This document shows positions 19,603 to 27,749 of a DNA stretch of 64,000 nt, piece after piece. The position numbers and the translations under genes are program-made. Origin of the DNA: Bacteroidales bacterium (GTDB lineage: Bacteria; Bacteroidota; Bacteroidia; Bacteroidales; UBA932); NCBI GenBank assembly GCA_017458265.1, contig JAFTFV010000064.1:1-64000 (forward strand), in the 5' to 3' direction. Every line of letters starts with the position of its first letter. The first letter of the stretch is position 1. Below the pieces are notes generated by a model. It had not been told where the DNA came from. It worked only from the letters and a program-made list of their open reading frames with translations, and did no database searches.

Positions 19603-19815
19603 TTAATAATTCGGTGCTATTTTTGCGATGGTCACATCGTGCGGGTGATTCTCCTGCACGGTGGTGGGACTGATCTTCACAAAGCGGGCCTTATGAAGCG
19701 CATCCAGGGAGGCCGCGCCGCAGTAGCCCATGCCGCTGCGGAGACCGCCAGTGAGCTGGTACAGGACATCGGCCACGGGACCTTTGTACGGAACGCGGGC
19801 CACCACGCCGGAATC
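19603..19815 (-). pseudogene. guaB: guaB remnant: C-terminus of IMP dehydrogenase
   Basis: The last 67-70 codons of an IMP dehydrogenase are intact. They read GVVARVPYKGPVADVLYQLTG, then SGMGYCGA, then HPHDVTI and the family end APNY. Upstream of the GVVARVP motif, at about 19812, similarity stops. Reading on in frame gives PSSYSDS, which I do not recognise, and an inverted repeat begins there. The catalytic loop Cys, the barrel and the CBS domains are all missing, about 85 percent of the gene. It is too short to work and has no real start: the first candidate codon is an internal GTG at 19806. A full copy is presumably elsewhere. Confidence 0.88.
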
Positions 19816-19839
19816 ACTATAAGAACTAGGAGATTCCGG
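19808..19839. repeat. Inverted repeat at the guaB break point
   Basis: CCGGAATC (19808-19815) and GATTCCGG (19832-19839) form a perfect 8-base inverted repeat with a 16-base loop. It lies exactly where IMP dehydrogenase similarity ends, so it may be a recombination scar or the terminator of the Bro-N gene. The rest of 19840-19871 shows nothing. Confidence 0.55.
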
Positions 19840-19871
19840 CTTTCTTTCTTCGTAAACGTCTGGTTTTCCGG

Positions 19872-20714
19872 CTATTGTTCTTCTATTTCTTTAGGCACCT
19901 CCGGGCCATATAAGGCCTTGGCGTTCCGGCTGGTGATGACGCTCTGGCCTAGTTGTTTTTCAAGCTCTCGGCGAGCAGTGGCCGCAACTTTTCCCCCGCG
20001 CTCCGCAACTGATTTTTGTTCAGTAAAACCTTTAGGATCAACCTTCTGAGAGAGTTCGGTGGCGGCTACTTCCGCAAGAGTATTCAGTGCGCTTTCTGTT
20101 CTTGTCATGTGATCCCGGAGATTCTCCTTCTTCAACCCCTTGAAGCTTTTGTACTGACGCGTAGTCATTCCAGACCATTCCTGCGTGATGATATCCGTCA
20201 ATGTTGCATATTGTTGACCTGACACTCCCGTACGCCGCCATTCATCCGTGAGGGCTTTTCGGGCATCTTTCCCTTTCATCCGCTCACTTATCCACGCCTC
20301 GGAATACCCGAGCCGACGATAGTATTCATACCCTCTGTCGATGGCCTTCTCGGGGTCTTGCATCTCGTCAATCCGCTCGCTGGCAACATTGGCCATCCAC
20401 TGTTTGAATGGTTCGGCCTTGGGCGAAGGGATAGATTGTATCAGTCTGAACAATTGTTCCTGATCGGCAGCGTCTGTTTGACGCATTTTGCCGTCGGCCG
20501 CTCTCATTTTGAAAGTGTGACAATTTGTCACGGTTTCGTTTCCCTCTTTGAGTAGGCGCTCTTTTAGTTTTCTCCAATACGCCGAAGCGTCAACACTTTC
20601 TGTAAGCACGGAAACCACATCAATAATTGAGAAGTACCACTTCTCATCATCTTCGCTCCAAACGGTTCTTATTGTTTTGTCTCCAAACAGTTGGAGTGCC
20701 TCCTTCTGACTCAT
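19872..20714 (-). CDS. Bro-N domain protein (phage antirepressor / DinD-like)
   Basis: This 280-residue protein begins with a Bro-N-type domain: a beta-strand pair around TIRTVWSEDDEKWYFSIIDVVSVLT, then SAYWRKLKERL and the MRAADGKMRQTDAAD segment. FRLIQSIPSPKAEPFKQWMA follows, the pattern of Bro-N antirepressors and of DNA-damage-inducible DinD-like proteins. The C-terminal half is charged and helical (about residues 110-280) and contains the conserved KGLKKENLRDHMT stretch. Such genes travel on phages and integrative elements. It stands alone between the guaB remnant and the tRNA-derived repeat, with no integrase nearby. Its role here is unknown. Confidence 0.8.
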   Translation of the reverse strand: MSQKEALQLFGDKTIRTVWSEDDEKWYFSIIDVVSVLTESVDASAYWRKLKERLLKEGNETVTNCHTFKMRAADGKMRQTDAADQEQLFRLIQSIPSPKAEPFKQWMANVASERIDEMQDPEKAIDRGYEYYRRLGYSEAWISERMKGKDARKALTDEWRRTGVSGQQYATLTDIITQEWSGMTTRQYKSFKGLKKENLRDHMTRTESALNTLAEVAATELSQKVDPKGFTEQKSVAERGGKVAATARRELEKQLGQSVITSRNAKALYGPEVPKEIEEQ

Positions 20715-20762
20715 ACAAATATCTTTTTCTGCGAAGTTATAAAACAGATTCTACAGTTGCAA

Positions 20763-20789
20763 GAGGGAATACTTTTGGTTTATTCCCTC
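20763..20789. repeat. Hairpin next to the right attachment copy
   Basis: GAGGGAATA (20763-20771) and TATTCCCTC (20781-20789) form a perfect 9-base stem with a 9-base loop, 2 bases from the tRNA-derived repeat. It could be a terminator or part of an integrase-binding arm. Confidence 0.55.
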
Positions 20790-20791
20790 CA

Positions 20792-20811
20792 TCGATTCCC
20801 GCTCTGGGCAC
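20792..20811 (+). repeat. Candidate attachment site, right copy
   Basis: This is an exact 20-base direct copy of the tRNA-Leu 3' end at 12182-12201. The 5' part of the tRNA is absent here, so it is only the 3' segment, as left by site-specific integration. The remaining bases to 20846 show nothing. Confidence 0.75.
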
Positions 20812-20846
20812 GAAGAAAAAGAGACCGTCTATTCTCTTGTTTATGG

Positions 20847-21941
20847 CTACTTTTGCCTTCTGACAGTGGCGTTTGCCATCGAAATTTTGACTTTGGACAT
20901 TCTTTTGGCCTTGTAGTAAACAAGGTCCAGGGTGTAGCCGTCGTTTTCGAAGTAGATGTTGTTAAGGCCGGCGCTTCCGCGGGCGGGCTCTGCCCAGACA
21001 AGGGCGTAGCCGCCTGTAGACCTGTTTCCTGCAACGATGACTGTCCAGCCTCTGCATACGAACATGGCGGCGTTCCAGGTTTTGCCCCTTTCTTTAGAGG
21101 CCTTCTTGTATTTTTCTACCAGGGAGGATTCCGCATCCAAAGTGCCGAAAGTGAGCTTTGAGGCCGATGTCTCTGCCTTGGGGTTCTTCTCCCGCCACCA
21201 TTTGATTGACTCGTCGGAGAGGAGGTCGGACTTGGAGAGGGGGACGAGGGAAGGATTCCCGTTCAGGCGTTCAAGGAGCCAGAGGGTTTCGGCATTGAGC
21301 GTGATTCCGTCGATGTCTTCAGGGCTCTGGCCTTCGATGCGGAAGGGTTCGCCGTCACCTGCCGGCAGGGCTTTGCCGTAGAACATCGCGTTGTTGGTGA
21401 TGTCGGTATCAGGGCTGTAAAGCGCTTCCACGTACTCTTTTTCAGGGTTGTCGTCGCCTTCGTTGAGGTATGAGAAATGCACGTAGAAGTGGTTGTGGCC
21501 AAGGTTTACTATTTCCATCGGCCCTATGAGGGTGGTATTTGTGAGGCCGTCCGTTATGTTGTAATGCGGGATGTAGCGGGTTTCCTGAAGAGTGCCGTCG
21601 GCCCCGAGGATTCTGAGGGCAAGGCCTTCGTCCAGGGCGAGAATGTGCTCTTTCCCGTCCTTCTTCCAGCCCACCGCGTCAAGGCATGCACCGGCCTTCT
21701 GCAGGGCTTCCTCCTTGCCGATGAGACTGGTGTTCATGCTCACTATGATGGAGTCCTTGAGGCGGGTGATTTCCGGGGCGTACACAGACTCCGGATACTT
21801 GTTCAGGAATTTGTCGGCACTCTTTATAGATAGCTTCTTCAGAGTCTTGTTATACAGAGACGTCTCTTTTTTGCTCTGCCCCATCGCGGTGGGAGCAAAG
21901 AGAACAAATGCTGCCAGAACGGCTGTTACGATTCTTTTCAT
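20847..21941 (-). CDS. Uncharacterised secreted protein
   Basis: I do not recognise this 364-residue protein. It has a clear Sec signal peptide (MKRIVTAVLAAFVLFAPTAMGQ, probable cleavage after Ala-Met-Gly) and no lipobox. A short helical segment follows (LYNKTLKKLSIKSADKFLNKYPES) that resembles a single TPR or Sel1-like unit. The rest is mixed alpha/beta with no catalytic motif I can name. Its 3' end lies 36 bases from the right candidate attachment site, so it is the first gene outside the putative island. A TAAATTTG box ends 4 bases before the ATG. Confidence 0.7.
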   Translation of the reverse strand: MKRIVTAVLAAFVLFAPTAMGQSKKETSLYNKTLKKLSIKSADKFLNKYPESVYAPEITRLKDSIIVSMNTSLIGKEEALQKAGACLDAVGWKKDGKEHILALDEGLALRILGADGTLQETRYIPHYNITDGLTNTTLIGPMEIVNLGHNHFYVHFSYLNEGDDNPEKEYVEALYSPDTDITNNAMFYGKALPAGDGEPFRIEGQSPEDIDGITLNAETLWLLERLNGNPSLVPLSKSDLLSDESIKWWREKNPKAETSASKLTFGTLDAESSLVEKYKKASKERGKTWNAAMFVCRGWTVIVAGNRSTGGYALVWAEPARGSAGLNNIYFENDGYTLDLVYYKAKRMSKVKISMANATVRRQK

Positions 21942-21945
21942 ACTG

Positions 21946-21953
21946 CAAATTTA
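21946..21953 (-). promoter_or_regulatory. -7 box TAAATTTG of the secreted protein gene
   Basis: The box ends 4 bases before the ATG at 21941. A TATCTTTA element near 21965 on the other strand may serve the divergent nucleotidase. Confidence 0.55.
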
Positions 21954-21995
21954 CCAATAAATTCATTATCTTTACAATCGCTAGCACAGTGGTTT

Positions 21996-23735
21996 ATGAT
22001 AAAGAGAATTCTGGCATACCTGTTATTGATTGTCGGCATTGTATCATCTTGCCGTGAAATCGAGCCCATTGGCGGGCAAGCCTCAGATGGCACGGTTCCG
22101 GGGGTATACTCTCTGCCCATAATCGAAACCACCGATATTCACGGCCATGTTGTTGAAACAGATAACACCGGCGTACATTACCGCTTGGCATATATTGCCG
22201 ACAAGGTGGAAGACTATCGGCAGGAAGGGAAAGACAGGCTGCTGCTCATCGACGGAGGGGATCTCTATCAGGGAGCCAGCGTTTCCAATCTCATGTCGGG
22301 CTGGCCGGTATATGTGTCAATGCACAAGATGGGGTATGATGCCGTAGCCCTTGGCAATCACGAATTCGACTGGGGTTTCGAGAACATGGTAGATGACGAT
22401 GCCACTCTTCCGGACTATGATTGGGAGGGCGTTTCGTATGTGAACGATATCCCCGTGGTCTGTGCAAACCTGTATCAGAATGGCAGCAGGGTTTCTGCTA
22501 CGAGGGATTATGTGATAGTGGAAAAATCGGCCGCGAACGCGCATGGAGACGTGGTTCCGGTGCGTATCGGCATCATCGGTTTCGCCGTGGATTATGCCGG
22601 CAGCATCATGACTGCTCAGTTCATCGGCAAGGGATATACGGTCAAGGAGGATTATTCCATTGCCGATAGCATAGCAAAGGAACTGGAGGTTTCCGGGCAG
22701 TGCGATGTCACCATCCTTCTCGTTCACGGAATGGCCGATGAGGTGGCCGATAAAATCGGCAGGGACAGCGTCATAGACCTTGTGGCCGGGGGACACTCCC
22801 ATCAGACAAAGGCCGGAAGGACGGCCTCGGGCATGCCTTATATCCAGGGCGGCCGCTATTGTGAACATTACGCCTTTGCCGAGTTTGTTTTTACCGTTGA
22901 CGAAAACGGCCGCATCATTTTTAACAAGGCCGACAAACTCGTCGACTGGGTGGTGGATTCCTCGCGAGACCGGCACGATTATCACGGGCATAATGCCTCA
23001 GACCTGTCTGACGATATCCTCGCCGTCTCCGACTATGCCCTGTCCTCCATTGCCGATGTCAAAAACGAGGTAATAGGCCACATAAATGTGAGTGCAACGT
23101 CCTATCCTATCTCCGGCAGTGGAGAAAGAGCCACCGTAATGGGTAACTGGATGTGCGACATCCTTCGCAGGATAGGAGAGGCCGATGTTTCATTCGTCAA
23201 CGCCGGCGGAGTTCGCACCACAATGCCGCTTAACGGCCGCTCTTCAAGGGATATAACGGTTGCCGATGTCTATGAGTTATTCCCTTTCAGCAACACCACT
23301 TACATCTACAGTCTCACTTATGCCGAACTGCTCAAGGTTCTCGAGTACTCTATGACAAGCGGCGGGGAGACCCTCTTCTCCTACATGACTGGTATTGACT
23401 GCCGATTTGTGAAAACCAACCACGGCTCGTACAATACCTATTCTGTTTATTCATTGGAAAAGGACGGCATCATAATCTACCAGAACGGCAAGTGGACGGG
23501 AGACTGGGCCGACTGCAGCGTAACCCTTGCCGTGAGCGAGTACCTGGCCACCACGGAGCGCACAGACTACTATACCGGCACGCCCAATCCCTTGATTGAG
23601 TGGAACAAGACATCCCGGCTTAAAAGCAGCGAACTTATAGACAACGAAAACGCCATCCGCGTCCTCCGCGCCGAATCAGCCTCCTCCGGCGGCCTCCTCT
23701 CCATCGACACCAAGCCGCACTTTATCCTGTACTAA
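21996..23735 (+). CDS. UshA-like 5'-nucleotidase / cyclic phosphodiesterase lipoprotein
   Basis: This is an envelope nucleotidase of 579 residues that should hydrolyse extracytoplasmic nucleotides. The signal MIKRILAYLLLIVGIVSSC ends in a lipobox Cys at 19. The metallophosphatase domain shows TTDIHGH, DGGDLYQG, GNHEFDWG and GGHSHQ, the full set of dimetal ligands. The C-terminal nucleotidase domain (about 350 to the end) has NAGGVRTTMP and LFPFSNTTY. It is divergent from the secreted unknown and convergent with the Gfo/Idh gene. The 50-base gap to that gene holds only a weak hairpin around 23740-23761. Confidence 0.92.
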   Translation: MIKRILAYLLLIVGIVSSCREIEPIGGQASDGTVPGVYSLPIIETTDIHGHVVETDNTGVHYRLAYIADKVEDYRQEGKDRLLLIDGGDLYQGASVSNLMSGWPVYVSMHKMGYDAVALGNHEFDWGFENMVDDDATLPDYDWEGVSYVNDIPVVCANLYQNGSRVSATRDYVIVEKSAANAHGDVVPVRIGIIGFAVDYAGSIMTAQFIGKGYTVKEDYSIADSIAKELEVSGQCDVTILLVHGMADEVADKIGRDSVIDLVAGGHSHQTKAGRTASGMPYIQGGRYCEHYAFAEFVFTVDENGRIIFNKADKLVDWVVDSSRDRHDYHGHNASDLSDDILAVSDYALSSIADVKNEVIGHINVSATSYPISGSGERATVMGNWMCDILRRIGEADVSFVNAGGVRTTMPLNGRSSRDITVADVYELFPFSNTTYIYSLTYAELLKVLEYSMTSGGETLFSYMTGIDCRFVKTNHGSYNTYSVYSLEKDGIIIYQNGKWTGDWADCSVTLAVSEYLATTERTDYYTGTPNPLIEWNKTSRLKSSELIDNENAIRVLRAESASSGGLLSIDTKPHFILY

Positions 23736-23785
23736 TGAGATGCCCGGTCTAGGCCGGACATGATGTCCTCAAGTATTTGAATGTA

Positions 23786-24931
23786 TTAACCGGCAAGATA
23801 GCAGAGCCGGTGCCCTTCGAAGGCCGATGACAGAGAAGCCTCGACGGGGCGGCCGGACCCGATGGCAGAGAAGAAGGCCTCGACAAGGGCGCGGTCTGCT
23901 CCGCCGTGGAGCGGCTGTGAGAGGATATCTGAGTAGTCTTCGGACGTGCCGTCCGGAAGGATTATGCGGCCGCCGCGGGCTGCAAGGGTGCCGGATGTGC
24001 CGCGGATAATCGTTTCGCGGCCTTCCTCCATAGAAGTTCCTTCAAGGCGGATGTTCAGCTTTACGCCATTCGACAGGACGGCCTTTACATCCTGGCTGTC
24101 AAACACGTCATTGTCACTGTGATACACGCATCTGCCATACCTTCCGGAAGCGAGCTCGGCGTCGATGACGGCATCAAGGCTGCTGCCTTCAGGCACGTCA
24201 AAACCGTCCACCCACTCCCTCCTTACGTGGTACAGCCTTACGGCCGAATAAGGACAGGTGAGGTCCGGACAGCCAAGGCAGCGGAGCGGTCTGTCGGCAC
24301 GGGAAACGAACTTGTCCAGGCGGCCGGTGCTCTCTGCTGAAACCACGCTGCCGCCGGTGAGCCAGAGGAGAAAATCGGCATCATGGCAGCATTTGGAGAG
24401 GAAAATGGGGCCGGAATCCTCTTTCCGGGACCAGAGCCCGCGAACGAAAGTGTGGGCCATCCTGTCCGGGCCGATATGCTCTGTATGCTCCACCTCCAGC
24501 ACCCTCCCAACGGCGCCGGAATCCACCAGCTCCTTGATGCGTCGGAAATACGGATGGAAACGCATCTCGAGGCACACGCCAACCTGCACGCCCGCTTTCC
24601 GGGCCGATTCTTCCAGGGTCCGGTACTCATCGGCAGATGAGGCCACGGGCTTTTCCAGAAGGACGTGCCAGCCTCTTTCGACGGCCCTGAGCGCAAGGGG
24701 GACATGCAGCCTGTCCGGAGCTGCAACTATGACGGCATCTATGTCGCGGGCCTTCTCGAAGAAGGCTTCACTGTCTGTAAAGCATCCCTCCTGCGGGATG
24801 TTGAAGTGCTTTGCCGCCAGAGACAGCCTGAGCCTGTCGGGCTCAACCACATAACGCACAAAAACCCCTCCCGGTAAACAGGAGAGGTATTTGCGCGCGC
24901 GGTTTCCTGCGCCTATGACGGCGATGTTCAC
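23786..24931 (-). CDS. Gfo/Idh/MocA-family oxidoreductase
   Basis: This is an NAD(P)-dependent sugar oxidoreductase or glycosidase-type enzyme of 381 residues. The N-terminal Rossmann motif is IAVIGAGNRARKY, and the family EKPVA motif is at about residue 93-97 with the catalytic Lys. H183-region residues lie in CCHDADFLLWL. After the catalytic domain comes a Cys-rich stretch, RCLGCPDLTCPYSA, with four Cys that could bind a metal. The start is GTG at 24931, which shares bases with the nagB stop (TAGTG), so it is translationally coupled to nagB. That suggests a substrate in amino sugar catabolism. Confidence 0.88.
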   Translation of the reverse strand: MNIAVIGAGNRARKYLSCLPGGVFVRYVVEPDRLRLSLAAKHFNIPQEGCFTDSEAFFEKARDIDAVIVAAPDRLHVPLALRAVERGWHVLLEKPVASSADEYRTLEESARKAGVQVGVCLEMRFHPYFRRIKELVDSGAVGRVLEVEHTEHIGPDRMAHTFVRGLWSRKEDSGPIFLSKCCHDADFLLWLTGGSVVSAESTGRLDKFVSRADRPLRCLGCPDLTCPYSAVRLYHVRREWVDGFDVPEGSSLDAVIDAELASGRYGRCVYHSDNDVFDSQDVKAVLSNGVKLNIRLEGTSMEEGRETIIRGTSGTLAARGGRIILPDGTSEDYSDILSQPLHGGADRALVEAFFSAIGSGRPVEASLSSAFEGHRLCYLAG

Positions 24932-25725
24932 TATGCGTTCTCTGCTTCTTCTACTGCCTTGAAATAACGGTAGCTGTTCACCTTGACCTCGCCGATGGAG
25001 CTCTCGTCGCAGACGATGGTTCCGGCGGGATGGGCCTGAAGGCCGCTGAGGGTGCAGTAGTGGGACATGGGGCCTTCGATGGCGTCCTTGAGGGCACGTG
25101 CCTTCTTGGAGCCGAAGGCGAGAATTACAACCTCCTTGGCGCTGAGGACAGTGGCTACGCCAACGGTGAGAGCCTGCTTGGGGACCTTGTTGAAGTCTCC
25201 GTCGAAGAAGCGGGCGTTGACCTCGCGGGTGTCCTGGGTGAGGGTGACAACGCGGGTGCGGCTCTCAAGTGAGGAGAAAGGCTCATTGAAAGCGATATGG
25301 CCGTCTTCGCCCACGCCGCCGAGGAACAGGTCAAAGCCGCCGGCGTCCACAATAGCTTTCTCATAAGCTGCGCATTCGGCCTCGATGTCCTTTGCGTTTC
25401 CGTCAAGGATGTGTATGTTTTCGGGTTTTTCGTCGATGTGGTCGAAGAGGTAGCGGTGCATGAAGCTGTGATAGCTTTCGGGATGCTCTACGGGAAGACC
25501 CACATACTCATCCATGTTGAAGGAAATCACGTTTTTGAAGGATACTTCCCCTGCCTTGACCATTCTGATAAGTTCGGCATAAGTTTCGATGGGGGTGGAA
25601 CCGGTGCAGAGACCGATGACAAAAGGCTTGTCTGTGCGGGCTGCCTTTTCGTTGATTCTGGCGGCAATGTAGTGTGCTGCCCAAAGAGAACCCTCGGCGG
25701 AGTTCTTTCTGATGATAACTTTCAT
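24931..25725 (-). CDS. nagB: Glucosamine-6-phosphate deaminase
   Basis: NagB converts glucosamine-6-phosphate to fructose-6-phosphate and ammonia. It has 264 residues, the usual size. The active-site motifs are complete: CTGSTP near residue 40, FNMDEYVGL at about 69-77, the catalytic GVGEDGHIAFNEP with Asp and His at about 137-148, and ALTVGVATVL. It is followed by the coupled Gfo/Idh gene. Its leader, 25726-25793, holds a strong hairpin with a T-rich tail, so transcription attenuation is plausible. It reverses the reaction of GlmS. Confidence 0.96.
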   Translation of the reverse strand: MKVIIRKNSAEGSLWAAHYIAARINEKAARTDKPFVIGLCTGSTPIETYAELIRMVKAGEVSFKNVISFNMDEYVGLPVEHPESYHSFMHRYLFDHIDEKPENIHILDGNAKDIEAECAAYEKAIVDAGGFDLFLGGVGEDGHIAFNEPFSSLESRTRVVTLTQDTREVNARFFDGDFNKVPKQALTVGVATVLSAKEVVILAFGSKKARALKDAIEGPMSHYCTLSGLQAHPAGTIVCDESSIGEVKVNSYRYFKAVEEAENA

Positions 25726-25744
25726 ACTTTTAATTGTTTAAGTA

Positions 25745-25801
25745 AAAAATTAAAACCGGAATTCCATACAACGGCGGCAGGAATTCCGGGATGCAAAGTT
25801 A
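25745..25801 (-). promoter_or_regulatory. nagB promoter and attenuator-like leader hairpin
   Basis: TTG about 18 bases upstream and TAACTTTG at 25794-25801 form a good promoter. Within a few bases of the expected start of transcription begins a perfect 10-base inverted repeat, CCGGAATTCC (25780-25789 and 25756-25765), with a 14-base loop. TTTTAATTTTTTA follows. This looks like an intrinsic terminator inside the leader. It could also be a protein-binding operator, or terminate read-through from upstream. Confidence 0.65.
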
Positions 25802-25818
25802 ACACATTTTCATAAAAA

Positions 25819-27747
25819 TCAATACAATTTCAAGAAAACTTCAATGGCCTGATACTCAGCCATACCCAGCTGGTCATAGAGGCGTGCGGTGTTCTGGGTG
25901 CGCTCCTCGGCTCTCTGCCAGAATTCGCGCGGGTCTTCCCCGGGGAACGGGACGATGTCCTTCTGGGAAAGGTGGCGGAAGATGGCGTGACGCTTCTTCA
26001 CAACCTCGTCCGGAGACAGGGGAACTGCCATGTCCACACGGCCCAGCTCCCACTCCATCCAGGCGCCCCTGTAGAGCCATACGTGGGTGTTTTTGACCCA
26101 GGAAGCACCTTCTTCCCTAAGCTGGTCAAGGGCGTCCATGGCAGCCTCCGTGCAAACGCGGTGGGTGCCGTGAGGGTCTGCAAGGTCTCCGGCCATGAAG
26201 ATCATGTCCGGCTCAAGCTCGTTCATGAGTTTCTTGATGATGTCGACATCGGCCTGGGTCCTGGGGTTTTTCTTTATGCCGCCCGATTCATAGAACGGGA
26301 GGTTCAGGAAGTGGGCGTTGGTGTCGTCGTTGAGGCCGAAGGAACGGACCGCACCGCGGGCTTCGCTGCGGCGGATGGCGCCCTTCATCTCAAGGAGTGC
26401 GCGGGGTTCGGGCTCGCCGGGAACCTTGCTGTCAACGAGAGCCTTGACGCGGGCGAATTCATCGGCAAAACCAAGCTGGAAGGCGGCATCCATGTGCTGG
26501 AGGACCACGTCGTCATGGACGGCAACGTTTCCGGAGGTTTCGTAAGCGACGTGGACGTTGTGTCCCTGGGAGACGAGGCGGATGAACGTTCCTCCCATGG
26601 AGATTACGTCGTCGTCCGGATGTGGAGAGAAGATGAGGACGGTCTTCGGGAAGGGAGTTGCGCTGACCGGGCGGGTGGTATCGTCGGCATTCGGCTTGCC
26701 GCCGGGCCATCCGGTAATGGTGTGCTGGAGGTCGTTGAATACGTCGATGTTTATCTTGTCAAACTTGCCCTGGCTTTCGAGAAGGTCGCTGAGACCGTTG
26801 TTCAGATAATCCTTCTCCGTGAGCTTCAGGATGGGTTTCCCAACCTTCTGGCACAACCATACAACGGCCTTGCGGACAAACTTTGGAGTCCAGTCGCATG
26901 GGCCCACCAGCCAGGGGGCTTCGCTGCGGGTGAGAAGGCTTGCGGCGGTCTCGTCCACATAGAAACTGATGTGGTCGTGAGACTGGAGAAGGGAGGCGGG
27001 ACAGGCAGGGTCCTTGGGACCTTCGGCAATGGCCTTCACGGCATTAGCTTTTTCCTCACCCCAGGCCATCAGGATAATCTTTTTGGCGCTGAGCATGGTG
27101 GAAATGCCGATGGTTATGGCCTTGTCCGGAGTGACGGAGATATCGTTATTGAAATTGTGGACCTGGCGCTTGCGGGAAGCATATGAGAGGCGCACAACGC
27201 GGGTGCGGGTCTTCTCATTGGAGCCGGCCTCGTTGAAGCCCACCTGGCCCTGTTCGCCGACGCCGATGACAAGGAGGTCAAGGTTGCGGGCAATTTCGTC
27301 AAACTTTGCGCAGTATTCGGACACCTCCGATGCGGGGACGGTGCCGTCCGGAATGTGAACGTTTTCCTTGAGGATGTCGATATGGTCAATGAGGGCCTCG
27401 TGGATGATGCGGTTGCGGCTCTGGGCCTCGTTCTTCGAGGAAGGATAGTATTCGTCGATGGACACTATCTCCACATTCCTGAAGGAGAATTCTCCCTCAT
27501 TGTGACGGCGGGCAAGCACCCTGTAAAGCGTTGCAGGGGTTACTCCCGTAGTTATTCCAAGGCGGAACAGGCCGTCTTTCTTCGCCTTTATTGCGGCAAT
27601 TATCGTGTCTGCGATTTCGTAAGTTGCCGGATGGGAATCCGGGAAGACGTGGGTCCAGACTTTCTCGTATGTGTGAAGTATGCCTGCGGGAAGGTCCTTT
27701 TCAATGAGACCGCCTTCATAAGGGAGGGTAAAATGCTTGACGGACAT
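25819..27747 (-). CDS. NagB-like domain fused to PIG-L/LmbE deacetylase
   Basis: This is a 642-residue two-domain protein known from Bacteroidales. Residues 1 to about 290 are a glucosamine-6-phosphate deaminase-like domain (TTGVTPATLY, VSIDEYYPSS). From about 365 there is a PIG-L type Zn deacetylase with SPHPDDDVISMGGT and the later metal His in DPHGTHR. The deaminase part reads GVGEQGQVGFNE at 162-173, where active enzymes have Asp and His (GDGH). Both are Gln here, so deaminase activity is doubtful while the deacetylase looks intact. It lies between nagB and an ENPP-like gene on the same strand. A role in N-acetylglucosamine-type sugar use is inferred. Confidence 0.9.
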   Translation of the reverse strand: MSVKHFTLPYEGGLIEKDLPAGILHTYEKVWTHVFPDSHPATYEIADTIIAAIKAKKDGLFRLGITTGVTPATLYRVLARRHNEGEFSFRNVEIVSIDEYYPSSKNEAQSRNRIIHEALIDHIDILKENVHIPDGTVPASEVSEYCAKFDEIARNLDLLVIGVGEQGQVGFNEAGSNEKTRTRVVRLSYASRKRQVHNFNNDISVTPDKAITIGISTMLSAKKIILMAWGEEKANAVKAIAEGPKDPACPASLLQSHDHISFYVDETAASLLTRSEAPWLVGPCDWTPKFVRKAVVWLCQKVGKPILKLTEKDYLNNGLSDLLESQGKFDKINIDVFNDLQHTITGWPGGKPNADDTTRPVSATPFPKTVLIFSPHPDDDVISMGGTFIRLVSQGHNVHVAYETSGNVAVHDDVVLQHMDAAFQLGFADEFARVKALVDSKVPGEPEPRALLEMKGAIRRSEARGAVRSFGLNDDTNAHFLNLPFYESGGIKKNPRTQADVDIIKKLMNELEPDMIFMAGDLADPHGTHRVCTEAAMDALDQLREEGASWVKNTHVWLYRGAWMEWELGRVDMAVPLSPDEVVKKRHAIFRHLSQKDIVPFPGEDPREFWQRAEERTQNTARLYDQLGMAEYQAIEVFLKLY

Positions 27748-27749
27748 TG

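Noticed and set aside
19603..19806. Small independent gene with GTG start
   Set aside because: The GTG is an internal Val codon of IMP dehydrogenase, and the frame is only its C-terminus.
25756..25789. GAATTC-containing palindromes as restriction-related sites
   Set aside because: The two half sites form one larger stem with a T-rich tail, which is better explained as a leader hairpin.
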